Origin: Xenoacremonium recifei
Lineage: Eukaryota; Ascomycota; Sordariomycetes; Hypocreales; Nectriaceae
Assembly: GCA_012184525.1 (NCBI GenBank)
Contig: WOFQ01000005.1
Location: 992,001-1,056,000 of the forward strand
Direction: 5' to 3'
DNA: 64,000 nucleotides
Positions 46,593 to 56,322 of the stretch are shown in pieces (within the stretch, counting starts at the first letter, position 1; every line of letters starts with the position of its first letter). A program made the position numbers and the translations under genes. The notes below the pieces were generated by a model. The model saw only the letters and a program-made list of their open reading frames with translations, had not been told where the DNA came from and did no database searches.

Positions 46593-49500
46593 TTAGAGAC
46601 CGATGTCTACGATATCTGCATATCTTGTGAACTCCTGGTCCGTCATGAACATTTCCAGTTCCTCCGGGTGCGTGCCCAAGACGAGCTCCACGCCGCCATC
46701 TTTCTTCATGGGGAAGATGACCAAGAATCGGAAACGGCCATTGCCACGCTCAAGCTGAGGTCGCATCGACTCTGGGCAGCCGCCGTTGGCGAAGAACTTA
46801 TCTCCAAAACAAATCTCGTTCGCTGGAAATAGCATCATATTAGAGATCATGGCGTTCATGTGCTCCAAACCCATGTTCGCGGTTGAAAATCTGCTATGGT
46901 CGGGCAGTGACTGCAGGATTGTAAAGGCATCGTGGACGAGCGACGGAGTAATGCGTGCAGCAGATTGGCGAAGTAAGTAAGCGACTTTGCCGATGCTGGT
47001 GTCAGGAGAGCAAAGTGTCTCAACTGGCATGCTAGAGCGGTTCAAGATGAGCATGCTGCCCATATAGCTCGATGGTAGCAGGGACGAGAAGTATGGGCGT
47101 CCATCGGTAGGTAACTCAAGAATGGACAAATCATCGGGACCAAACTTCTGCTTGCGGATTTCCTTGGCGACACGGTATCGCGCTTTGATGGCGGCCCGCC
47201 AAAAGAAGGCTTGTACAATATCGCTGATGGAAGTAATAGCTCCTCTTGCCTCTGGGTCGGCGACGACATCTTGCTTCATTTGATCTAGTTTTTCGGGCGT
47301 GATTTTGAACAACGTGGTCTTTAAGCATCTCTCGGCCCGAGGAAGTGGCCAAACAGAGTGCAGCGGGAAGTCAAGCCGGGGTGGAAGAGGTGTCTTCTCT
47401 GAAGCCTTGTCGAGTGCTGGAGCCTGTTCATTGATTGGCGTCATATCTTCCACCTTCACGAACTCTTCCTGACTTTCCGTCTGGCTGTCCGGAGGGGAAA
47501 ATGGCAGAAATCCCCAAGTGCCTGGATCAATCTCCTCGAGCGCTTTCGACCAACCTTCTTGCTGGTGGACAATCTCGGGCAAGCTGTGATTGAAGCTCTC
47601 AGGATGGTACCAATCGCAAGTTGCCGACGCATCCCCTTGCGAATATCGACAATTCTCAGCCCAGGCCTTGAGAGCTACCATGGCTCCAATACCATCGAGG
47701 CAGCAGTGATTCAGGTCGACGGCGAGAATGCAACCTCCAGGAAAGAAATTGGCTTGCCCAACAACGATGTCAGCAGGCATCTTCGGAAATGGGTCGTCGC
47801 GAAGGACGAGACTGTCCCTAAAAGCAGAGGGCGCGAAGTCCGTGCTCCGTAATTTCTCAAATGATGGGATAGCATCAGAGATGTCCTTGAAAACAAGGCG
47901 ATTACGGACAGATGCAGCGATGGAGAGAGGTGGAATTGCAACGCATAGGTCACCCTTGGTATATCCAATTTCTTGCTCCGAGCACCGCATTATCTTCCCC
48001 CCGAGAGCCGGGATCAGATCAAAAGTGCGGTTAAGGCCTTCCTGGAGATTGGAGAACACCTCTTCGAACCTCGCTTCTTCGCGCAGTGGTAGGTAAAGCA
48101 TTAAGCCCATGCCATGATTCGGATTGACATAGTCGAAAGGGTTCAACCTGAATGATTGTCGCGCTTTGTGTTGGGTCATCATATTGCTCAGCTCGTCGCC
48201 TTCGCGGTCGCTATGTGTGTCCGATGAGGTCTTCTCCGTCCTACTCTTCATCTCAACTGCTAGACGCAAAATAGTAGTAGCGAGGCTGGAAATCGTGGGG
48301 TTGGCGTAGACGTGACGGGGAGCAATATGTTCCGCGAGTCCAGTGGCTGCTCTCACCCTCTTCACCATTGCAAACACGCCCAGGGAGTCAAGTCCAAGGT
48401 CGAGCAGGTTGGCATCTTCAGAGACCTCCTGAGTTTCGGGAAGCGTAGAGATGATGATATCGCGGAGATAAGCCTGGACCGAATTGATTGAGCTCATGTT
48501 AACAGCAACGATATCGGCCAGATCGTCGTTACGAGAGCTATAAAACCGCTCAATATAATCGGCATAAAGTGCTAGGGTAGCCGGGCGCTTCACGGTTCCT
48601 TTGTCGGTGCGGTAGAAAGGCTTATCAGGTTCCGCAAATGTGACAAAGTCCTTTAGCAACTGGTTCTTATGCCGAGACAAGGAGTTAGCCTTCCTGACTG
48701 TCTCCCAGATGCTGTCGAGGAGTTCGTCGGGCTTGTTTGATGGGTCTTTCAACTCAATGAGTAGACCTGCTTGGGGTTTCCCGGTTCCGAAAATAAGGCA
48801 ACCCTTGATGGCTGAATGGGTGGTGATGAATGCTTCCGTCTCCAGCGGAGAGATCTTGTATCCATTAGAGAGAACCACAAGATCGTCGCTTCGTCCCTTG
48901 AACGCCCAAAGGTTGGGTTTCGTAGGATGCCTCATGTAAAGATCCTTGAAGTTGATTGACTGCTTGTCTGGGAAGGTGTGAAAGATTCCCTGGAAAAGAG
49001 GCCACTGCTCATTACGATGAACCCAGTGCTCATAGGTGTCTGCTTCGATCTCTTTGAACTCAAAGCCAGAGTAAGGATGGAAGCAGAACCAAAACCAGTC
49101 TTCTCTAGGAGTTACGAGATTCCCGATGAATAGTCCCTCCGTTGTGCCTGTCAGATTAAGCACCCTAATAACCTCGTTCACCTTTCCGACACTGAGTGGG
49201 CTGACAGGACCCCCGGATGCGCAGATGAACTTAGACGGCCTGAGCTTAGCCAACACTTCTGGCGTCTCGCCAATCTCGTCGACCAATGACGGAACCATGC
49301 TCCATATATCGATTTTGGCTTGCTCTGCGAGTGTCTCAATAAGGTTGATATTGGGAAGAATTTTGACTGGCCCCAACACGCATTGCAAGTTGAATAATGC
49401 TGGCATTAGAATATCCATAATGATGCCGGCGCCCTGTCGTTTTCAGTCAGCGGCACGCCCTCTGTTTCAGGAGGAAAAGATACGCGAGTACTTACGTGGC

Positions 49501-51788
49501 TCATGGGGAACGAAGAGTAGATCCTATCGCCTTCTTTCCAATCAGACGTCCATGGGAGTAGCCCATCATCGCCCTCAACAGGAGGAAGAAGTCGAACAGC
49601 ATCCATCGTACCGATGAGTCCATGAGACCAAGGGATCGGTTTCGGTACACCCGTAGTTCCAGAAGTGTGCAGGAAACAGAATGGGTCATTTATTGCTTCA
49701 TCGAAGGTCTTGGTGTATGGAAACGCGGGTGTGGATGCGGCATCGAGAAGATCTTGGAGCAACGGCAATTGCAGAGTTTGCATCGAACGTTGCTGCAACA
49801 TCTCCTTAACAAGGGGAATTGGAGAGGCCTCTATAGATGTGACCCAGATATTGCAGTCTGTTGCTTCAAGAACTGCAAGAGCCCCTTCAATACTATTCTT
49901 AGGGGAAAGGAAGAGAGCCTAAGTTTCCCGAAGTCAGTGGCCGATGGATTACTAGGCGAGTGAAAGGCTTTTACCGAATAACCGGCTTTGACGCAAGCAT
50001 ATGTCAAGAGAATGTGTCGCAAATCATCTATACATCGCCTCGTTATTATTTCTAATTCAAATGAGTCCTATTGGGGTTCGTTTCTCGACTTACGCGGACC
50101 AATGTAGCCGACGGGCTTGATTGAGTCAGGCTTACCAACCTGATCACGGAGCCACCACGCAGTCTTATCAACGGCTCTCGTGAATTGGCGTGCCGAAATG
50201 TCTTGAAACTGAACAGAATCGCCAGAAACGGTTGTTAGTGAGAAAACGACATGATCTGGCTGTGTGGCAGCAAGTTCGTCCATGATCTGTGGGATCAACC
50301 GTTTGCCGTACGGGATTTCGGGGACCTTGTCAATATCCTCTGACGCCGACATACTCCGCGAGTTGTCCTGCTCGGCGACTTCAGACCCATTCAGAGTGAA
50401 GCTTGGAATGGATTTCGTTTCTGTCGTCGTAGCTGCACTTGTTGCAGTAGTAACAGATGGCGAGAAGCTGCCTGGCGATGTGGCGGCAGGTGATGTACTT
50501 GCGATTGAAGGTGAGTTGCTAAAATATTCACTTCCACTGAGAGGAGCCTGGAGGTAGTCCGTTGCGGTGTCACTGATACCTAGGGCATCCCTCCTCTCCC
50601 GGGGCTTCTCTCTGAAATAGCTCGGCCGGTCGTCTTCATACACAACTTCCAGCCTGCAATCATTCGCAAACTCACCCATCGGAGCACTTATCCAGTCACC
50701 ATCCGCTAACTGAGCAACACTGCAGTGCCATGGAGTCGTGAACCCAGTCTTAGTGTTTAGCAGGCATATGGAAAGCTTGTTGCCAGCTACAGACTGGTGG
50801 ATGGAAAGTCGCAAGTGGTTTGGGAATGCGTTCTTCACGGCTCGAGCAAAGGCCTGTTCGTAAACACGTCAGAGACATTCAACATACATACATGGAAGTC
50901 TTATAGCACTTACGTCTCCTCGGATGAGCATCTGTTTTGCAAGATATTTGCAATCTCTCCTATAGTCATTGGCGGTTCTATCCGCTCCTCGAGGGAAAAT
51001 GTATTTCAGGTCAGATTCCAAGAAACGTTTATATCCGAGGTAGGTCAGCTTTGTGTCTGGATTTGTGGCGATCTCGTGGTCAATGTCGAGATCTGGTCGA
51101 CCATATCTGTTAAGCAAGAGGCGACGAAAGGTGGTGCAATTGGCGACATATGTAATTTCTCTCATCTTCTGTGGCAGAGGAAAGTCGAGGAGGTCCTTCA
51201 TCCTGGAGAAACTGATATTGTCGAACTTCTCTCTTGTTGCCATCTTGCGCAATGCTTCTCCGTACGCCCAGGTATCTTGGTCGGAAATGCAGAGCAGATC
51301 TGAATATGCGGAAGGCATTAGTATTTATCGCCCGAGATGCTGGTGGCCATTTCTCATAGTGTAAACTTGCCATTGTACGTAATACCGTCTGAGATAATAG
51401 TGACTTGGGCGCCTGGCGGGTAGACGTCTCCAATGCGTGTGCACATGGTGTTCAGCCGATCAAGGGCTAGTTGTTCAGCCTTATCGGGTAGCCTTCCGAA
51501 GACTTTGTAGACCTTGTTTGCTGATTTGAACGGGAACGCAGGAAGACATGTTTCAACTCGCTTCCCAGCAGAGACGAACTGATCAATGACACGCAGAAAG
51601 TTTTGCGCGCCACCTTCCAATCTGTCTTTTGAATCATCGAACTTGTTGAGAGCATATTCAAATATGATGTCGAGAATCAAGCGAGAGGTTTCCCTAGCCG
51701 CATTGCCGATCAGAGGGGTGTCGCTCAAAGAGGCATTCTTCGAGGCAGGATCTTCGACATGACCCAACATGATCGACTCGTCACACAT
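46593..51788 (-). CDS. crmA: Hybrid isocyanide synthase-NRPS-like enzyme (ICS-A-T-acyltransferase), CrmA-type
   Basis: Six exons, 51371-51788, 50914-51299, 50094-50853, 49975-50027, 49496-49918 and 46593-49433, give 1,626 residues. Residues 1 to about 350 are a DIT1/PvcA isocyanide synthase domain (LPAFPFKSANKVYKVFG, ISDGITYND, PLPQKMREI), which in characterised relatives turns the amino group of an amino acid into an isocyanide. A Ser/Thr-rich linker (about 385-425) leads to an adenylation domain with FLHTSGTTGVPKPIPWSH and a late KGTVKRP lysine. A carrier domain follows with phosphopantetheine Ser1030 (LGLDSLG). The C-terminus from about 1105 is a transferase with His1256-x3-Asp1260 (HCCLDG). 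There is no condensation or thioesterase domain. The first intron uses a GC donor (GCAAGT). The gene name is by architecture; the amino acid used is unknown. Confidence 0.88.
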
Positions 51789-52485
51789 GTCCGTGAAAAA
51801 TGACGAAGCTCAGGTAGTTAACCGTATCAATAAAGCGGCAAGAAGGTGTAGGTAAAAGTCTTAACGTATTTTCAAGTGGAAAATACCCTTTAATTAAGTT
51901 TTCCGAGGTGGCGCGATAGAGTATTATTGAATCACGCTGCATTGTATACACCGTTGACTCAGTCTTTGCGCAACTTCCAAATGCCTCACATAAGAAGACA
52001 AGTCATACGGGGGCTCATTTATGCGAAAGCAAACACAAAGGAATCTTACCAAAGACCAGCATCTTACGTGAACATTCCCATGGGAATTCCTCGTATCGTG
52101 TTCATTGGTGTATGGACCTCCAGCATTGCGCCCATATCTCAAATTAGAGCACATTTGAGGCAGATGTCTGGATCACTAGTGCCATGGCGATTCCGGCCAA
52201 GAGTACCAGGGCCAATGCTCTAGTAGATGCTGCGCATTTAGAGCAAGTGGCATGGGTCTGAGTCAAAAGATCCCGAGCGTGCACGTGGTTGCAAGTAAGC
52301 TCGGAGGATCTAGAGGTGGGAACTGGAACGCTGGTTCTCATTCTCAACTTGGTTTCATTTATCGCTCCTTTCCGGCAAGACCGGTGTGAAATGGAGTAAC
52401 CCGAACGCAGAGATTGATATACAGCTTTGCGTCGGTGAGCTTTGCGCCAACGGACGCAAAGTTAATCTGGCATCTCGTTGACAAG
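51789..52485. promoter_or_regulatory. Shared divergent promoter of the hybrid synthase and the acyltransferase
   Basis: 697 bp. Three copies of CTTTGCGYC lie within 37 bp just before the acyltransferase ATG: 52425-52433 (+), 52440-52448 (+) and 52453-52461 (-); an 8-of-9 copy CTTTGCGCA is at 51964-51972. A palindromic CCGG-N5-CCGG is at 52372-52384, of a kind bound by zinc-cluster factors. TGTGCTC, part of a copper-regulator motif, is at 52147-52153 on the minus strand. Confidence 0.55.
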
Positions 52486-53971
52486 ATGGAGGGTCTTCAG
52501 CAGCTTGCTAAATTGCGGTCGCTAGGTAAGTCTTGACCTTTCATGATAGTCTTGTTAAGAAACACTCTGACCTAATATACTGTCATTATTAGGCAAACTC
52601 GAACAAATTTCGGCTTGTTGCCACCACCTCGGCTTCTTCAATAATGTCGGTCTCTCGGCCACATACGATTTGTCTAGATCCTCTTCTACCAAAACATTTG
52701 ACCTACGCCGCCTCATAATCGAGGCAGTAGGAGATGTCGTACGCAAGTACCGCATCCTGTCTGTCATCCCTGTGAACGAAGACAAACCTGATGCCTACTT
52801 CGCTTCTCTTCCGTCGGTAAACCTTGCCAGTAGCATCGTCTTTCTTGAACGCGACCAGCAGATCCCTGGAGATGGCAAGAATGAAGACAAACAGTTAGAT
52901 GCTCTCCTCCAAGATCAGCACAACGTTAATTTCAAGGCTGGCTATGGTACCTTGCCGTTCTGGCGCATGGTCATCCTATACGAGTCTACCTCATACACCA
53001 AATTTACCGCCTGTTTCATCTACCATCATGCTATTGGAGATGGGATATCTGGTGTCGTCTTCCACAAACAGTTCCTGAAAGCTCTGGAGTCCATCTCAGC
53101 GTCCACGCTGTCCGAGCAAGCTATTGAGAAGCATATCAAGCCCGACGGGTGCTTGTCAGTTCTGCCGCCACTTGAAGAACTGCATGCACTGCCAATCGAC
53201 CCAAATCCCGGTAATCAAGTGGCAGAGGAGGTCAAAACTTGGACTGGCCAACCTATCTGTGTCCCTTGCCAGTCTCGCTGGGTGTCCGTCAGCTTCTCGC
53301 CCGGTGCTTCCAGCTCTTTCTTCCTAGCATGCAAAGGGAATGGCGTCTCAGTAACATCCGCCGTCTCATCCATCATTGCTTCCGCCTTATTCAGCGTTCT
53401 TCCACGTCCAAATACTCTCGAATGCATCATACCTGTCAATCTACGACCATGGCTCAAGCTTTCTGAAGCTACCGACACGATGGGGACATACTTTGATGTC
53501 ACCAGAGCTCGGTTCAACCGTTCTCATCATCTCGCTGGGGAAGCTTGTTCCATGAATATATGGCCCGCAGCTCAAGAAACTTCAAAATTTATTGAGGGTT
53601 ACCTTCAAAATGTCTCGCCCTCCGGGGAGCCTTATACCACCGTCGGGATCTTTAAAAACATTCCTGACGTCTCCGTGGTCTTCAATTCTATGCTTGGGAA
53701 GGCTCGTGACGCAGCTTTTGAAGTGACAAACGTTGGGCTTTTCTCCTCTTCTTGTGCTCCAAGCACGGGGGACATGCCTCTCTGGCAGGTAGGCAAAGTA
53801 ATGCTGAGCCGAAGCGCTGCAGTCTCGGGTGCTGCAATTACGGTTAGCATTGCTACGGGTGGAGATGGCTCGATGACAGTTGGGTTCAGCTGGCAGGATG
53901 GTGTTGTAGACGATACCGTTTTAAGCCATGTCAAACTGGCTGTAGAACAGTACATCGGAAATTACAGTTAG
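52486..53971 (+). CDS. Alcohol-acetyltransferase-type acyltransferase (AATase, HxxxD)
   Basis: Exons 52486-52525 and 52593-53971 (67-nt intron, GTAAGT...ATTAG, phase 1) give 472 residues. The N-terminus MEGLQQLAKLRSLGKLEQIS and the catalytic motif YHHAIGDGISG (His159, Asp163) mark the AATase/condensation-like superfamily of CoA-dependent O- or N-acyltransferases. Further blocks are CIIPVNLRPWL with DTMGTYF, and the C-terminal SIATGGDGSMTVGFSWQDG. Shared promoter and head-to-head orientation with the isocyanide synthase suggest co-regulation and a tailoring step on its product. The C-terminal domain of the hybrid synthase has the same catalytic motif, so the two may act on different groups. 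Confidence 0.87.
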
Positions 53972-54539
53972 AAGTGTGATCTCGATAACCAAAATTGGAA
54001 CTAGGGTAGAATAAAGAGGTCACAAGGGCTCATGTGTTGCCAGCGCTGGTGATGACGATTGTAACATCCCCTGTCTTACACCGCATACACCGCAATCATG
54101 GAGGAAACAACTTGACGGTGAAGGAGTGTGACAGAACCTTGTAATGGACAGACATGAAGGGTTGCTTGCATAAACAGTAAGCGCCAAGATTTCGGACGAA
54201 AGTGCGATGGATCCAAAGACCAACAAAGAGTACATATGAGCAAGATGTAAAAGATTGTACCTCGTATAGCCCACAGGGCAGCTCAGATACATCGGCTTGT
54301 CCGGGCTTGCAAGCATCACTGCATCACAGCTTTCGCAGAGGCTTGGCATTAGATTCTGACGCATCCTGTGTGAATCCTGGCAGGATTCTCTCACCCGGAG
54401 GAAGCGTTTAATATGGTCTACCACACTTCGTAATGAGCGCAAAATAGCTCACTGCACAGTGGTCAGAGCCCAGACATCTAAAAGCCCACTTTGAGAGCGC
54501 AACAAGCCTGTACCATCCTGTGAATCAAATTATTTCAGA
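53972..54539. other. Intergenic 568 bp
   Basis: Between acyltransferase and hydrolase genes, both on the plus strand. An antisense frame of 140 codons (54020-54442) shows no family and is probably chance. No clear operator. Confidence 0.4.
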
Positions 54540-55610
54540 ATGGCGGGAGAGCTATCACTATACCCGTTTCCCTATTCTCGGGCCGCTCAGCTCGATTCCA
54601 GGATCACTATTCCCCGCCCAACCATCGACCCGTCGCTCACACCCATCATCGACTCATGTCTCCTCCCTGAAGAACTCAATCTCGGTTTTATGCGGAGTAT
54701 TGCAGCTGATGATAATGGTGAAGAGCTTGTCAGCAATGCTGACAGCATTCTCGCCCGTTTCCCTCACCTCACGCACACAGAGCATTCTGTGCTCGGACCC
54801 GATGGAAACACTGTCATCCTGTCAGTATTCTCGCCAAGAGAGCTGACAACCGCTGCCTTGCCAGCTCTGTATCACATTCACGGTGGCGGTATGGTCTCCG
54901 GTGACCGATTCACTGCCGTCAGTGAGTTGATGGACATACTCAGCGGCATCCAATGCGTGGTTGTCTCTGTGGAGTACCGGCTCGCACCCGAAACTCGTGC
55001 TCCCGGACCAGCAGAGGATTGTTACGCCGGACTCTTATGGATCTCACAGAACGCTGCCACCTTGAACATCGACTCAGCTACCATTGTCATCTGGGGAGTA
55101 TCAGGTGGCGCGGCTCTCGCGGCCGCCGTGTGTCTGATGGCCCGAGATAGGAATGCGCCCGAACCCGCCGTCAGGGGTCAGATGCTGTTGTCCCCCATGT
55201 TAGATGACCGATGCAACAGCATCTCGGACCAACAGTTCGAATACGGCAGCCCCTGGTGTGGTGTGTCAAATCGCATGGCTTGGGCTCATGCAATTGGGGA
55301 AGATTGCGGAGGCGAAGAAGTGACCCCGTACCAGGCACCTTCTAGAGCTGAAGACTTGTCAGGCCTCCCGTCAACTTACATCGACGTAGGTGAATGCGAT
55401 GTCTTTCGTGACCCTGCGGTCATGTATGCAATGAAAATGTGGCAAGGCGGTTCGACCTGTGAATTGCACGTTTGGCCTGGAGCCTTTCATTTGTTTGATG
55501 GAATGGATAACCCTGAGATCCCCCTTGTTCACGCCGCGATTGTGTCAAAGCAGAATTGGCTCCGTAGGATCATGCAGCCCACCATAGCTGAACGTTGGAC
55601 GCAGAACTAG
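54540..55610 (+). CDS. HSL-type alpha/beta hydrolase of the isocyanide cluster
   Basis: A single exon of 356 residues starting at the first ATG. The HGGGM oxyanion motif begins at His114 (YHIHGGGMVSGDR), the nucleophile is Ser188 in WGVSGGAALA, the acid is probably Asp287 (DVGECDVFRD) and the base His317 (PGAFHLFDGM). VEYRLAPETRAPGPAEDCYAG, cut short here, is the usual HSL-family block. No signal peptide, so cytosolic. Within the cluster it could release the carrier-bound product, hydrolyse an ester made by the acyltransferase, or convert a precursor. The hybrid synthase has no thioesterase, which makes a release role attractive but unproved. Confidence 0.87.
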   Translation: MAGELSLYPFPYSRAAQLDSRITIPRPTIDPSLTPIIDSCLLPEELNLGFMRSIAADDNGEELVSNADSILARFPHLTHTEHSVLGPDGNTVILSVFSPRELTTAALPALYHIHGGGMVSGDRFTAVSELMDILSGIQCVVVSVEYRLAPETRAPGPAEDCYAGLLWISQNAATLNIDSATIVIWGVSGGAALAAAVCLMARDRNAPEPAVRGQMLLSPMLDDRCNSISDQQFEYGSPWCGVSNRMAWAHAIGEDCGGEEVTPYQAPSRAEDLSGLPSTYIDVGECDVFRDPAVMYAMKMWQGGSTCELHVWPGAFHLFDGMDNPEIPLVHAAIVSKQNWLRRIMQPTIAERWTQN

Positions 55611-56322
55611 CATAAATATAATGACTATTGCGTGTGGAAGATGGAGAATGGGATAGGTTCCGATGCCCCTGCTCGCGCTAGTGCCAAGAGCGGTTAGCCA
55701 CCCCATTGAGTGAGTTAAATCGAGAGAATTATAAATGCTTGAAGGGCCAACAGGGGTCTTGCGCCTCTTTCGTCTCCCTTTGCTAATCTAATCCGGGAGA
55801 ATGTCACAGACAGTCCGATGGGGAGATCTGAGATGGTTGAGTCAGGGGGAAACACATAGTGTTTCTTCTATTGTAAGCACCTGCTTCATGTGAAATTCCT
55901 CGCCATACGGATAATAAGTACGCACGTTAACAGTAGGTAGATGAAAGTCCGATACCTATTGAGACCCGTGTGTAAATTATACCTGACCATTTCTTCCTGC
56001 ATCAAGACTTGGAGCTATGTAAAATTGGGGCATAGAATCAGAAAACGAAGGGTATGTGCTCGACCAACTACTGGATGTAGCCCTGGATGCATGTACATGA
56101 GCAAGTTCTTTTGAGGCACCCACTAGATCTCAACATTCTCTCACTTTAAGGCCCTGACTCCTTCCCATTTTTCTCTACGCATTGAGACTGGCCAGTTCAC
56201 GATTGAAACATCATTGCCAGTACTCGGGAGCCAATCCAGGCGTTGGCTCGCTTCTCTGCTCGTGGAATTAGATCCTACCTCTCACGTCGCGCGCCTTGTT
56301 TTCCATCTTCAACTCCTACAAG
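55611..56322. promoter_or_regulatory. Promoter region of SIT-like transporter B
   Basis: 712 bp between hydrolase and transporter. TGTGCTC at 56055-56061 (followed by G) is a partial match to the copper-regulator motif also found once in the shared synthase promoter. No TATA box near the start; nothing else recognised. Confidence 0.35.

Noticed and set aside
54020..54442. 140-codon minus-strand frame between acyltransferase and hydrolase
   Set aside because: Cys- and Ser-rich without a domain, no promoter signal; it probably arises by chance in the intergenic region.
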